Numbered from the stretch's first letter, positions 33,202-42,049 are shown. The stretch is DNA of 64,000 nucleotides from Halalkalibacter sp. APA_J-10(15) (GCF_023017105.1 NZ_JALKEV010000013.1:1-64000); one strand, 5' to 3'. Translations and numbers: made by a program. The notes: a model not told the origin generated them from the letters alone.

Positions 33202-34122
33202 TTATTCACTTGCGTGTAAGGATTCCCATTGCACTTCAATACCAGCAACTGCTGGTTGCATCACTTGTACTTCTAATGATGGGAATGTTCGTTGGAGCTG
33301 TTTTTTTAACTCTTCTCCACGATTCATTGGCGCTAAACTTAGCATTGTAGGACCAGCTCCACTAAGTGCGACTCCATAGGCAATCGTTTCTTCTTGAACG
33401 ACTCGTATGACTTCCTCCATATGAGGTACGAGTGCGAGTCGATAAGGGTGATGAAATAAATCTTCTGTCATCATCTTTCCTGCAAGTTGCCAATTCCCTT
33501 GTAGTAATGCAGCAACAAGTACGTTCGCTACACTGCTCGCTCGCACAGCGCTTTTATAAGTAAGGTCAGTTGGCAGAACTCCTCTTGCCTTCTTCGTCTT
33601 CAATTCCTCTGAAGGCACGAGTAAGACAAGATCCACTTCAGGAATCCCCCCATAAATGACATCCGTTGCTTCCTCTGTATGTGTGCCAATGACAAGTCCC
33701 CCATAAACAGAAGCAGCTACATTATCAGGATGTCCCTCCCACAAAGATGCGTAACGCACCTTCTCCTCTAAGGTTAACGGTTCTCCTAGTAACTGATTAG
33801 CTAGCTCAACTCCGGCTACAATCGCTGCTGCACTACTTCCCAGGCCACGAGCTAATGGAATATCACTAATCATATTGACTTCACAAGGCGGTAACACTCC
33901 ACCTAATTCCTTTGCAACATGTAAGGCCACTTCGCAAATTAAGTTATCCTCTCCACTCGGAACGTCTTCAAGTCCAGATGAGGACGATGTAAACAACCAT
34001 GAATTCGCTCGTTGAACTTCAAGTGTTAAATAACGATTAACCGCAAGTCCTACCGAATCAAAACCTGGACCTAAGTTCGCTGAGCTTCCCGGAACCTTTA
34101 TCATAAAAGGCTCTTGGCTCAT
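33202..34122 (-). CDS. thrB: homoserine kinase
   Basis: GHMP-family kinase of 306 aa phosphorylating homoserine for threonine synthesis. Seen: [20 protein letters not shown] (motif 1), [20 protein letters not shown] (ATP-binding motif 2, about 89-108) and [16 protein letters not shown] (motif 3). Its ATG overlaps the thrC stop by 4 nt, so it is coupled to thrC. Last clear gene of the hom-thrC-thrB operon. Confidence 0.97.
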   Translation of the reverse strand: MSQEPFMIKVPGSSANLGPGFDSVGLAVNRYLTLEVQRANSWLFTSSSSGLEDVPSGEDNLICEVALHVAKELGGVLPPCEVNMISDIPLARGLGSSAAAIVAGVELANQLLGEPLTLEEKVRYASLWEGHPDNVAASVYGGLVIGTHTEEATDVIYGGIPEVDLVLLVPSEELKTKKARGVLPTDLTYKSAVRASSVANVLVAALLQGNWQLAGKMMTEDLFHHPYRLALVPHMEEVIRVVQEETIAYGVALSGAGPTMLSLAPMNRGEELKKQLQRTFPSLEVQVMQPAVAGIEVQWESLHASE

Positions 34123-35183
34123 GATGATACACCACCCTTAAGATGGGAAAGGAATGCTTCACGATCATTTGGTAATAAGGTTGGCTTAACCGCAACCGCA
34201 TCAATCGCCGTATTTGGATCTTTTAATCCATTTCCTGTTAGGACACATACAACACTTGAACCTTTTTTAATTTCACCTGACTTAATTTGTTTGATCAAAC
34301 CAGCAATTGAGGCACAAGAAGCAGGCTCTGCAAATACACCCTCACTCTTCGCTAACAGTTGATACGCTTCAAGAATTTCTTCATCTGTTACATAATCAAT
34401 TTTTCCGTTAGATTCCTCTGATGCTGTGACAGCCTGATTCCAGCTTGCTGGATTCCCAATACGAATCGCCGTTGCCACCGTTTCTGGCTCTGCGATCACC
34501 TCATTACGTACGATAGCAGCAGCACCTTCTGCCTCGAACCCACGCATTTCTGGTAAGCCTGTTCCTTTTTGCTCATGGTATTCCTTAAACCCTTTCCAAT
34601 AAGCAGTGATGTTTCCAGCGTTTCCAACAGGAATCGCTAATACATCCGGCGCTTTTCCTAACGCATCACACACTTCAAATGCTGCCGTCTTTTGCCCTTC
34701 AATCCGATAGGGATTGACTGAATTTACAAGAGTAATAGGTTCTGTCTTACTAATTTCACGAACAATATCAAGAGCATTATCAAAGTTACCTTGAATTTCA
34801 AGGACTTCCGCTCCGTACATAACAGCTTGAGCAAGCTTTCCTAATGCAATTTTCCCTTCAGGAATAACAACGATACATCTTAACCCAGCTCTTGCACCGT
34901 ATGCAGCAGCTGCAGCTGATGTATTTCCTGTTGACGCACAAATAATCGCTTCGCTACCTTCTTCCTTTGCCTTAGCAACCGCCATAACCATTCCACGGTC
35001 TTTAAATGATCCTGTTGGGTTTGCCCCTTCATATTTCACATGCACATCAACCCCCCACTCCTTCGACAAGTGGATAAGTGGTACAAGTGGTGTATTTCCC
35101 TCTTGTAATGTTAATAATGGTGTTTCTTCATTTACTGGTAAAAAATCTTTGTATTCTTGAAGTAATCCCTTCCAACGACTCAT
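34119..35183 (-). CDS. thrC: threonine synthase
   Basis: PLP enzyme (fold type II) turning O-phosphohomoserine into threonine, 354 aa, the short bacterial form. Seen: [12 protein letters not shown], the PLP lysine in [51 protein letters not shown] (phosphate loop) and [13 protein letters not shown] near the end. Second gene of the operon, 3 bp after hom. Confidence 0.97.
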   Translation of the reverse strand: MSRWKGLLQEYKDFLPVNEETPLLTLQEGNTPLVPLIHLSKEWGVDVHVKYEGANPTGSFKDRGMVMAVAKAKEEGSEAIICASTGNTSAAAAAYGARAGLRCIVVIPEGKIALGKLAQAVMYGAEVLEIQGNFDNALDIVREISKTEPITLVNSVNPYRIEGQKTAAFEVCDALGKAPDVLAIPVGNAGNITAYWKGFKEYHEQKGTGLPEMRGFEAEGAAAIVRNEVIAEPETVATAIRIGNPASWNQAVTASEESNGKIDYVTDEEILEAYQLLAKSEGVFAEPASCASIAGLIKQIKSGEIKKGSSVVCVLTGNGLKDPNTAIDAVAVKPTLLPNDREAFLSHLKGGVSS

Positions 35184-35186
35184 GAT

Positions 35187-36482
35187 TTATTTTCCTCCCT
35201 CAACACGATAGCAGCTTTCAATCGATTCAATGACATCAAGCTCAGATAGTTTTTTGTAAAGCTTTAAATTATTTTCTTTGTTTGTATGGTGGGTGATCAC
35301 AATCACTTCAGCTACTTCTTCACCTTCAATTGGCAATTGTAGCAGCTTCTCAAAGCTGACATCATAACTAGCGAACAAGCTTGTAACAGCTTGGAACGTC
35401 CCCGCTTTATCAACCACACGTAAGCGTAAGAAATACTTTGAGTCAATTTCCTTGTCTTCCTTCAACGTTCGCTTATGCAACGGTTCTTGGATTGAATTAC
35501 CACAAACACCTAAGCGCATGTTCTTCATTACAGAGACTAAATCAGATACAACGGCAGTCGCTGTTGGTAATGATCCTGCTCCAGGTCCATAAAACATCGT
35601 TTCACCAACCGCTTCACCATATACATAAACCGCATTGTACTCATTATGCACGGAGGATAATGGATGCTGCTTCGGCAATAGTGTCGGTTCTACACTTACT
35701 TCTACACGACCATCATCACGCTGCGCTAAGCCTATTAACTTCATAGTATACCCAAGTTGATCACAGTAATCTAGGTCTTCTTCTGTAACAGATGAAATTC
35801 CTTTTACACTAACATCATCAAGACTTACATCCATTGAAAACCCAAGCGTAGCTAAAATGGCCATTTTTCTTGCTGCATCAAGACCTTCAACGTCTGCTGT
35901 TGGGTCACTTTCAGCAAATCCAAGCTCCTGAGCCTTTTTTAGTACATCATCATACGAGCTTCCATCCTGAGACATTTTCGTCAGAATGTAATTAGTCGTT
36001 CCATTTACAATACCCATAATTTTCTTAATGCGATCAGCCGATAGTCCATCACTCAAACCACGAATAATTGGAATACCACCCGCTACACTCGCTTCATAGT
36101 AAAGGTCACAATGGTTCTCAGAAGCTACACGTAATAGCTCTGCACCGTGTACGGCCATTAAATCCTTGTTAGCGGTGACGACATGCTTTCCATTTTGCAG
36201 CGCCTTAAGCACATGCTCTCTTGTCGTATCGACTCCACCCATTACCTCTATAATAACATCAATTTCTTGATCGAATAAAACATCTTCAATTTGATCAGTC
36301 ATCATATCTGAGTCAATATGGACAGGCCTTTGTTTATTTAGATTACGTACAGCTACTTTTTTCACTGTTACAGGACAACCGACTTGATGACGTAACTCAT
36401 CCTGGTGCCTTTGAATAATCGAAACCACACCTGAACCTACTGTACCTAATCCAATTAAACCAACACGCACTTCTGCTGCCAT
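35187..36482 (-). CDS. hom: homoserine dehydrogenase
   Basis: NAD(P)H-dependent enzyme reducing aspartate semialdehyde to homoserine, 431 aa. N-terminal Rossmann domain (VGLIGLGTVGSGVVSII), catalytic domain with VNGTTNYILTKM and GFAESDPTADVEGLDAARK, and a C-terminal ACT domain (YFLRLRVVDKAGTFQAVTSL, from about 347) for feedback control by threonine. First gene of the hom-thrC-thrB operon, with a clear promoter upstream. No T-box leader was seen. Confidence 0.97.
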   Translation of the reverse strand: MAAEVRVGLIGLGTVGSGVVSIIQRHQDELRHQVGCPVTVKKVAVRNLNKQRPVHIDSDMMTDQIEDVLFDQEIDVIIEVMGGVDTTREHVLKALQNGKHVVTANKDLMAVHGAELLRVASENHCDLYYEASVAGGIPIIRGLSDGLSADRIKKIMGIVNGTTNYILTKMSQDGSSYDDVLKKAQELGFAESDPTADVEGLDAARKMAILATLGFSMDVSLDDVSVKGISSVTEEDLDYCDQLGYTMKLIGLAQRDDGRVEVSVEPTLLPKQHPLSSVHNEYNAVYVYGEAVGETMFYGPGAGSLPTATAVVSDLVSVMKNMRLGVCGNSIQEPLHKRTLKEDKEIDSKYFLRLRVVDKAGTFQAVTSLFASYDVSFEKLLQLPIEGEEVAEVIVITHHTNKENNLKLYKKLSELDVIESIESCYRVEGGK

Positions 36483-36553
36483 TCTGTTACACTCCTTCTC
36501 GCCACTCTATATATTGTATTTCTAAAATGAACAAATGTTTATCTATAAAGGAC

Positions 36554-36582
36554 ATTATAGACCTCTTTTTAAGGAACTACAA
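36554..36582 (-). promoter_or_regulatory. sigma-A promoter of hom-thrC-thrB
   Basis: On the minus strand TTGTAG and TATAAT are 17 bp apart, with the -10 box 72 bp upstream of the hom start. No leader terminator lies between it and hom. Confidence 0.65.
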
Positions 36583-36658
36583 TAGACAAATTCGATAAAA
36601 TTAGAAAAAATACGAGAATGCGCTTTCTTTATATTAAATGATTCCATATGACAAGTAA

Positions 36659-36850
36659 ATGAATAGCGAACGTGTCTTTGTAGATCTGAAACAAAAGCAT
36701 GGTTTGCGTTGGACCAACCTGAAAGGATTAGAAAAAATTCAATGCAGGAATGCCTGTTTTTGCTGCCATGAACCTAAAAAAATTAGCCAACTGACACTCG
36801 AGAAACACACATCCTCCAGTGTCGCCAACAAAGAACAGACGAAATAACGT
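36659..36850 (+). pseudogene. remnant of an IS1182-type transposase C-terminus
   Basis: The frame from 36659 reads NSERVFVDLKQKHGLRWTNLKGLEKIQ, matching the late DDE-transposase region ERFxDLKQxHGLRWTTLRGLEKV of IS1182-like elements. A frameshift then moves the match to another frame that reads MPVFAAMNLKKLAN and hits a stop where the family has tryptophan. The upstream two thirds are missing. A perfect 15-bp hairpin (36853-36886), typical of the element's right end, follows. A dead fragment. Confidence 0.8.
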
Positions 36851-36890
36851 AGAAACGCCTTTGAGAAGTGATTCTCAAAGGCGTTTTATC
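36851..36890. terminator. strong hairpin at the IS1182 remnant end, likely terminator
   Basis: AAACGCCTTTGAGAA (36853-36867) pairs perfectly with TTCTCAAAGGCGTTT (36872-36886) around GTGA. Confidence 0.7.
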
Positions 36891-36953
36891 TACGGTATGG
36901 GACCACTAAAGTATTTAGTGGTCTAAAATCACATCATTTGTTTCTCATATCCT

Positions 36954-37988
36954 TTAACCTAACCATTCAAGAGTAGGAATAGTTAACGCTGCCTCTGTTC
37001 TTGTTTGTAAGTAGTATGCTGCAAAATCCTTTAAGAATTGTTCATTACTTCCCTCATTCATTAAGATTTGCATTAGATGTTGACCTCTTTGCATTCGTTC
37101 TTCTTTCACCTGAGCCGAATAAAACCGTTCAACTGCCTCAAAATAGTGAAGTGGAAATAATAGGCGGGCATACAACAATCGTCTTGAATAGCTTGATAAT
37201 AAATCTACATGCTCATATCCAGATAAAAATTCATTTGCTTTTTCCCATGGGAACGTTTCATTTCGAAGTCGTTGATCACGTAGCCATTCGGCTAGATCGC
37301 GACAAGGATGATCATATAGCCACTCCGTTGGCCGTTTCACAATCGTCCCATCTTTTGATATCGTTAACCATGTTCGTTCTGAGAAATGACGGTGTGCAAT
37401 AGTGGGTGTTTCATGATCACGACTCGGATCATCAAACGTGGCATCAACAGCATACTGAATCGCATTTTCAGTCAAACCCATGAAATAAGGATACGTAAAC
37501 AAAAATGCCTGATCGACCTCTGATTGAGGACCTGTGTAAAGGATTTGTTGGTACCAGCCTTCTAATTGCTCTAGTCTAGCCTCCCAAAGCTTAGGCCATT
37601 GACCAAAAAATTCATTGTTTTTCGAATATGAGAGCCTCTTTCCATAATGATGCAATTGAGCTAAGTGTGCACCTCTTTCCTTTTCTGATTGAATTCGTAC
37701 GACTGAAGACGAACGTTCATTGGGCAGCGGACTAACATAAACCTCTTGTCCTTCTACTAATGCAATTCGCTTATTGTACTTTGTCATTAATGGCTCAAGA
37801 ACAGAATAATCTCCCAGCGAACGAACATAATTCGCATATCCGAGCATTTCTTCTTCACTAATTAAACAATCTTCTTTCGGAAAAAGTAAGTACGATTGAT
37901 TCCCCGTATAAAATCCATCATAGCCTTTTAATGAGAATCGTCCTTCGCAATAAATTCCATAAGCATCGTAAATCATACGTTCAAACAT
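36954..37988 (-). CDS. yutH: spore coat-associated protein YutH
   Basis: A 344-aa protein of the CotS/YutH kinase-like coat family, deposited on the spore. Kinase-like features are weak: RGAHLAQLHHYGKR and AHRHFSERTWLTISKDG (where a kinase would have HGDLH), so it is probably inactive as a kinase. Opening MFERMIYDAYGIYCEGRFSL and the position before yutG/yutF match YutH. The ATG at 37988 has AGGAGGGGTG just upstream; an eight-codon extension has no site. Expression would be in the mother cell (inferred). Confidence 0.8.
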   Translation of the reverse strand: MFERMIYDAYGIYCEGRFSLKGYDGFYTGNQSYLLFPKEDCLISEEEMLGYANYVRSLGDYSVLEPLMTKYNKRIALVEGQEVYVSPLPNERSSSVVRIQSEKERGAHLAQLHHYGKRLSYSKNNEFFGQWPKLWEARLEQLEGWYQQILYTGPQSEVDQAFLFTYPYFMGLTENAIQYAVDATFDDPSRDHETPTIAHRHFSERTWLTISKDGTIVKRPTEWLYDHPCRDLAEWLRDQRLRNETFPWEKANEFLSGYEHVDLLSSYSRRLLYARLLFPLHYFEAVERFYSAQVKEERMQRGQHLMQILMNEGSNEQFLKDFAAYYLQTRTEAALTIPTLEWLG

Positions 37989-38029
37989 CGACACCCCTCC
38001 TAATCTAGGCATTCCTTTTTCAGTCTATG

Positions 38030-38370
38030 CCTAGTGTGAATAAATTGTGTATGTGCACAGTAGACTAAACATAATTCTTCTGTCACAATGAACAATGAAG
38101 GCTGCTATATCCTTCCTTAACTGGTGTGTAGAAACACTAGGGGTTATTCACCCAAACGTATAACGAACGAAACCAAAGCTCTAACCGAATAAGCTTTTAC
38201 CTCCCATGATTTTAACTTCTAGAGCCTGTTCGAAAAGCACCAAAGTGGCAATGGCTCCGTTCGCTACGCGTCTTGTAGCGACTACTCTCATTGCTTCGAG
38301 GTCATCCAAAAGGAAATCTTCCTTTTTGAACAACCTCTTCTAGGATTTTTTACTTTTTAACTTTCAAGGA
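38030..38370. other. intergenic region with an inverted-repeat element
   Basis: About 340 bases between divergent yutH and yutG. At 38220-38343 a stretch bounded by imperfect inverted ends (GAGCCTGTTCGAAAAG and CTTTTTGAACAACCTCTTC) encloses CAAAGTGGCAATGGCTCCGT and an inner GCTACGCGTCTTGTAGC hairpin. It looks like a small non-coding repeat element. No gene is supported. Confidence 0.45.
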
Positions 38371-38385
38371 GAACGAGGTGTACAA

Positions 38386-38883
38386 ATGACTAACAGACAA
38401 ATGGACGTTGTAGAAAAGAAGGCACGGGAATTACTTAATGAACGAGGGGTAACATTAGATGATATCGCTGAACTCGTGTATTACTTACAAGCAAAATACC
38501 ACCCTGACTTGAAAATGGCAGACTGCAAAGAGAATGTAGATCGAGTTCTACGTAAACGCGAAGTACAAAATGCCGTTCTTACCGGTATTCAGCTTGATAT
38601 TTTGGCCGAACAAAAGAAGCTTGAAGAGCCACTTCAAGATATTATCGGAAGAGACGAGGGGTTATATGGCGTTGATGAAATCATCGCTCTATCAATCGTA
38701 AATGTGTATGGTTCTATAGGCTTTACAAACTATGGTTATATTGATAAACAAAAGCCGGGTATTTTAGAACACCTAAATGATAAAAACTCAGGGAAGTGTC
38801 ATACATTTTTAGATGATATTGTTGGAGCGATAGCAGCAGCAGCATCAAGTAGGCTTGCACACAGTGCAGCCAATACCGAATAG
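38386..38883 (+). CDS. yutG: phosphatidylglycerophosphatase A-related protein YutG
   Basis: A 165-aa protein of the PgpA/YutG family. Seen: KARELLNERGVTLDDIAELVYYLQAKYHPDL, GIQLDILAEQ, EGLYGVDEIIALSIVNVYGSIGFTNYGYIDK and HTFLDDIVGAIAAAAS. It is a soluble relative of PgpA, with the DE and D residues of the phosphatase core but few membrane helices; the substrate in bacilli is not settled. AAGGAGAACGAGG precedes ATG. It converges on yutF with a shared terminator. Confidence 0.9.
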   Translation: MTNRQMDVVEKKARELLNERGVTLDDIAELVYYLQAKYHPDLKMADCKENVDRVLRKREVQNAVLTGIQLDILAEQKKLEEPLQDIIGRDEGLYGVDEIIALSIVNVYGSIGFTNYGYIDKQKPGILEHLNDKNSGKCHTFLDDIVGAIAAAASSRLAHSAANTE

Positions 38884-38902
38884 AAAAGCGCGATACTTAA
38901 AC

Positions 38903-38942
38903 AAAAGAACCGCACATCCTAAACAGGACACGCGGTTCTTTT
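38903..38942. terminator. bidirectional terminator between yutG and yutF
   Basis: AAAAGAACCGC (38903-38913) pairs with GCGGTTCTTTT (38932-38942), flanked by A and T runs. Confidence 0.85.
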
Positions 38943-38949
38943 CATGAGA

Positions 38950-39726
38950 TTATGATTTCACGATACCCCACTCAGATAATGAATGGATCTCAAATGTAGG
39001 CCGCTCGTCATACGTTGCAACATGTTCTTTTGTTGAAACACCTGTATAAACAAGCAATGTATCCATTTGTGTACGAATACCGGCTAAAATATCTGTATGA
39101 TAATTATCACCAACCATGATCGTCTCTTTATGCGTTAAACCCATTACATCTAACGCTTGCTCGACAATGACTGCTTCTGGTTTCCCAATAAACGTTGGTG
39201 TAACACCTGTACTAACTGACAACACCGATATTAGTGACCCGGCTCCTGGTACAAGTCCTCTCTCTGTCGGTAACGCTACATCCCCATTGGTTGCAATAAA
39301 CGTTGCTCCAGCACGTATATTCAATGCTGCTTTCGCCAGCTTTTCATACGTAATCTGTCGATCAAGCCCCATGACAACGATTTCTGCTCCCTCTTCTACT
39401 AGTTCATGACCTTCTTCAAGCAATGCTAATTTAAGCCCTTCTTCTCCAACCATACAAACCTTTGCATTGTTTTTGATTTGACTAATATATGTTGCTGTTG
39501 CCATACTTGTTGTAAATACATGCTCTTCCTCAGCCGGCACATCCATTTCGCGCAAGTGCTTCGCAACATCTGCAGGAGGCTTTGTCGAATTATTCGTGAC
39601 AAACAAATAAGGAATCTCTTGCTGTTTTAGTTCCTTCACAAATTCAATCGCTTCCGGGATTTTTTCACTACCTCGATACATCGTTCCATCTAAGTCAATT
39701 AAATAGCCTTTGTATGCTTTTGTCAT
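38950..39726 (-). CDS. yutF: HAD-IIA family phosphatase YutF (NagD-like)
   Basis: Haloacid dehalogenase phosphatase of about 258 aa, subfamily IIA. Nucleophile motif YKGYLIDLDGTMYRG (D11, D13 of the chosen start), motif II VTNNSTKPPADVA, cap domain, motif III KPEAVIVEQAL and motif IV ETIMVGDNYHTDILAGI. B. subtilis YutF acts on 5' and 3' nucleotides and sugar phosphates. The open frame begins at 39747 overlapping the preceding regulator by 4 nt, but the ATG at 39726 has a better site (GGAGTGG). It is likely co-transcribed with that regulator. Confidence 0.9.
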   Translation of the reverse strand: MTKAYKGYLIDLDGTMYRGSEKIPEAIEFVKELKQQEIPYLFVTNNSTKPPADVAKHLREMDVPAEEEHVFTTSMATATYISQIKNNAKVCMVGEEGLKLALLEEGHELVEEGAEIVVMGLDRQITYEKLAKAALNIRAGATFIATNGDVALPTERGLVPGAGSLISVLSVSTGVTPTFIGKPEAVIVEQALDVMGLTHKETIMVGDNYHTDILAGIRTQMDTLLVYTGVSTKEHVATYDERPTFEIHSLSEWGIVKS

Positions 39727-39743
39727 TCCATTAACCACTCCAC

Positions 39744-40388
39744 TCATTTTCGCTGTTCTTTAATTTTATAAACACATGAAGTAGAACCTTCCTTCGCAAT
39801 ACACGACGTACGTTCAACCTCATCTGTCTGTAAAAGCTTCTTAAATAATTCATGCTCGCATTTACATGCAACCGGATATTCCTTTGCTACTTGAGCAATA
39901 GGACAATTATATTCAGTGAATTCAAATGAGCCATCCTCTACTTCCTTATATTCAACCATGTAACCATTCTCACTTTGAATACGAGCCAGCGCTTCAATGC
40001 GCTCCTTAAAGCTTCCATCCATCTCTATTGCATAATTCGTAAAAAGACGATCTCGCCTTTTTTCAAATACTTGATCAACTAATTCCTTGCCACTAAGCTG
40101 TTCAATGTCTTTTAATATTCCAATTGACAAGTCACTATAATTTCGCGGAAATGACTCTTTTCCTTTTTCAGTTAAGGAATAGATATATGTTGGTCGTCCC
40201 ATTGTTTGACGTTTCAAACAAGACTCAATGATCTCTTCTTTTTCTAAGTCTTTTATATGACGGCGAACAGCCATTTCAGTAATACCTAGTTTGTTAGCAA
40301 GGTCGGCTATCGTTTGCTCCTCGTTCCGTTTTAGTATGGACAGGATTAATTGACGAGTCGACGTTTCCTTTTTCACAGCGTTCACCAT
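39744..40388 (-). CDS. SufR-like winged-helix regulator with C-terminal cysteine cluster
   Basis: A 214-aa transcription factor. N-terminal winged helix (RQLILSILKRNEEQTIADLANKLGITEMAVRRHIKDLEKE, about 12-51) with the LxKRQTMGRPTYIYSLTEKG wing of DeoR/SufR-like regulators. The C-terminus has CPIAQVAKEYPVAC (a C-x12-C pair), CEHE, SCIAKEG and SCVYKI, a pattern resembling the Fe-S ligand set of SufR. It could sense cluster status and control suf or other genes; the suf operon is 16 kb away. The gene overlaps yutF by 4 nt at the longer yutF start. Function as an Fe-S sensor is inferred. Confidence 0.8.
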   Translation of the reverse strand: MVNAVKKETSTRQLILSILKRNEEQTIADLANKLGITEMAVRRHIKDLEKEEIIESCLKRQTMGRPTYIYSLTEKGKESFPRNYSDLSIGILKDIEQLSGKELVDQVFEKRRDRLFTNYAIEMDGSFKERIEALARIQSENGYMVEYKEVEDGSFEFTEYNCPIAQVAKEYPVACKCEHELFKKLLQTDEVERTSCIAKEGSTSCVYKIKEQRK

Positions 40389-40434
40389 CCTTTTTTTATT
40401 GTTAGCAATTGTAACACAAAAAGGGAAGCTTAGA

Positions 40435-40887
40435 CTATTGATCTTGCTTGGGAATAAATGCAGATACAGGGCCTAGCTCTTGAATAAGGTAACGTCTTAC
40501 TTGAGTAGGAAAGCTTAACAGTGCATCTTTATGCCCATTTAAAAGCTCCTGCAAACTCTGATGATCGATTTTTTGAAACTGCTGTACAAGAGCTTTTCGT
40601 TTGCTGACAATTTTTTTCAAATGGTTAGCTTGTATGTGATCAATAACCTTCTCATCCTCCAAAATATCAACAATGTCTTCGTAGCTTCCTGGATCGCGCA
40701 TAATAAATCCATCAATCATACTATTTCCGACATCAATAATCGACTCAATCACAATCATTGCAATTCTTTCAAGTGCAAGCTGTTCCGTAAATGACTCCTC
40801 TATATCCGTTAATTTTTCTAAATGTTCAATCGATGACTCCATATACGTTAATGCTACCTCAATTAGATTTCGATCAACAAAATACAT
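40435..40887 (-). CDS. yutE: YutE/HepT-like DUF86 protein
   Basis: A 150-aa all-helical protein of the DUF86/HepT family. Seen: NLIEVALTYMESSIEHLEKL, ALERIAMIVIESIIDVGNSMIDGFIMRDPGSYEDIVDIL and AFIPK end. Family members with a RxxxxxxY active site are RNases in MntA/HepT toxin-antitoxin pairs; here the RxxxxxY motif (RKALVQQF...) is not clear and no MntA nucleotidyltransferase is adjacent, so a housekeeping role like B. subtilis YutE is more likely. ATG at 40887 follows AAGGAG at 9 nt. Confidence 0.82.
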   Translation of the reverse strand: MYFVDRNLIEVALTYMESSIEHLEKLTDIEESFTEQLALERIAMIVIESIIDVGNSMIDGFIMRDPGSYEDIVDILEDEKVIDHIQANHLKKIVSKRKALVQQFQKIDHQSLQELLNGHKDALLSFPTQVRRYLIQELGPVSAFIPKQDQ

Positions 40888-41002
40888 ACATTCGATCTCC
40901 TTACGTTTTATTTTTCCGTCAATCTTCTCTTGCATTTCATTGCAAACGTGCACCTTTTCAGCTATTGTAAATAAGAAACTATGACAAACTGGAGGTCATA
41001 AG

Positions 41003-41269
41003 ATGTCTGAACGTTTTTTTCTTTATGATGATACCGAAGAAACGAGGACTCGTTTTGTTAGCTTTATGGGTGAAGCAAGCCGCTTTGATTTAGCCATTAT
41101 TCTATCAAGTCGTTACTATGGGAAGAAGCTTGTCCTTGATATTCAATCAAACCGTTTTGCGATCCTTGGTCAAGACGATTTAGACGAACCAAATTATATA
41201 GAAACTATCTTCAACCTTAATAATGAAGAAGCAAAGGAACTTAAATCATTTCTATATGAAGTCATATAA
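41003..41269 (+). CDS. DUF3055 (SAV0927-like) family protein
   Basis: An 88-aa soluble protein beginning MSERFFLYDDTEETRTRFVS, followed by GEASRFDLAIILSSRYYGKKLVLD and FAILGQDDLDE. This matches the DUF3055/SAV0927 family found across Bacillus and Staphylococcus, function unknown. It is divergent from yutE, with starts about 115 bp apart, and GGAGG lies 7 nt before ATG. A decayed intergenic repeat follows. Confidence 0.8.
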   Translation: MSERFFLYDDTEETRTRFVSFMGEASRFDLAIILSSRYYGKKLVLDIQSNRFAILGQDDLDEPNYIETIFNLNNEEAKELKSFLYEVI

Positions 41270-41350
41270 GAAAAACGCGGTAGCGTCTTTTCTTCATTAC
41301 GTCGTGAGTAAGCGACGTCCTCCCATGAATCCCACTTACACCACTTGGAT
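41270..41350. repeat. dispersed intergenic repeat (type 2), copy after the DUF3055 gene
   Basis: AAAAACGCGGTAGCGTCTTTTC...CGTCGTGAGTAAGCGACGTC and CATGAATCCCACTTACACCA. Similar stretches follow other genes: 18392-18454, 24410-24500, 27175-27245, 29395-29475 and 41759-41830. The shared frame is a short A/T hairpin, a CG-rich GACGTC/GACGCC block and a GAATCCACxTACACC-like tail. Degenerate; no coding. Confidence 0.45.
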
Positions 41351-41455
41351 TAAACGTTTAAAGAGTTTTCCATACTTAGTTTTACAATAGGAATACTTAT
41401 CCTATCTAATTGTGCGAATCCGTTTTCCTTTATTTCACTCACCATGATCTTTTGA

Positions 41456-41497
41456 AAAGCACCTCCTTTGGGTACGCTAACCATAAGGAGGTGCTTT
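41456..41497 (+). promoter_or_regulatory. hairpin that sequesters the ribosome binding site of the DUF3905-like gene
   Basis: AAAGCACCTCCTT (41456-41468) and AAGGAGGTGCTTT (41485-41497) are perfect 13-bp complements with a 16-nt loop. The right arm is the near-ideal Shine-Dalgarno AAGGAGGTG of the gene whose ATG is at 41502. When the stem forms, the start would be closed to ribosomes. The T-run after the stem is too short for a clear terminator. Confidence 0.75.
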
Positions 41498-41501
41498 CGC
41501 G

Positions 41502-41759
41502 ATGGAGAAAGACAACAAAGGACAGGAAGATTACTCAGATTTCGCTAATGTTGAAGCAATGAGAAATTTTCTCGTACCAGAACAGACACCTGAAGGCCCA
41601 TATGGATCACCTTTCAATAAGGAAAAGCCCGTTTCCAATAAAACAACACCCTTTAAGAAAGGTCAACGTCCTTATAGCGCCTTTAATTACGAAAATAAAT
41701 CATTACACGAGAACAACCCGCGAAAAGACCCTGGAGCCCATCCAACACATGATGGCTAA
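41502..41759 (+). CDS. DUF3905-like small hydrophilic protein
   Basis: An 85-aa, charged, probably largely disordered protein. Seen: FLVPEQTPEGPYGSPFNKEK near the middle and GQRPYSAFNYENKSLHENNP followed by RKDPGAHPTHDG at the end, which matches the DUF3905 family of spore-forming bacilli as I remember it. Function unknown. Its near-perfect ribosome binding site is buried in a 13-bp hairpin, suggesting translational control. It is monocistronic. Confidence 0.7.
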   Translation: MEKDNKGQEDYSDFANVEAMRNFLVPEQTPEGPYGSPFNKEKPVSNKTTPFKKGQRPYSAFNYENKSLHENNPRKDPGAHPTHDG

Positions 41760-41839
41760 GAAAAGCGCGCAGCGTACTTTTCTTAATTATGCCGTGATGA
41801 GACGTAACAATAGTTTGGAGGTAGGATGAACGTGCTCGT

Positions 41840-42049
41840 TTTTCATCCTACCGTTTCACATATGGAGCCACCCACGAGTAAGCCAACATTCTCTTTTCTT
41901 GCTTAACCTTATTTCATAGTTATCTTTTTAAATAGCACTTATAAGCCTACAAGAAAAATCGCTCAACGATCACTACCTTCATAATTGAAACGAATTTATT
42001 TTAACCTATCTCCGTTATAAATTTGGTTGCAACCTTTTGCAAGACGAAA
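41840..42049. other. intergenic stretch, nothing supported
   Basis: About 210 AT-rich bases between converging genes. No clear terminator, RNA gene or coding frame; an open frame running into the yutD region on the plus strand is a by-product of yutD. Confidence 0.4.

Noticed and set aside
36483-36658. Possible T-box or other leader upstream of hom
   Set aside because: No specifier loop, T-box sequence or terminator was seen; only an ordinary promoter.
40435-40887. YutE as the RNase half of a MntA/HepT toxin-antitoxin pair
   Set aside because: No nucleotidyltransferase is adjacent and the RxxxxxY active-site motif is not clear; it sits in a conserved housekeeping order.
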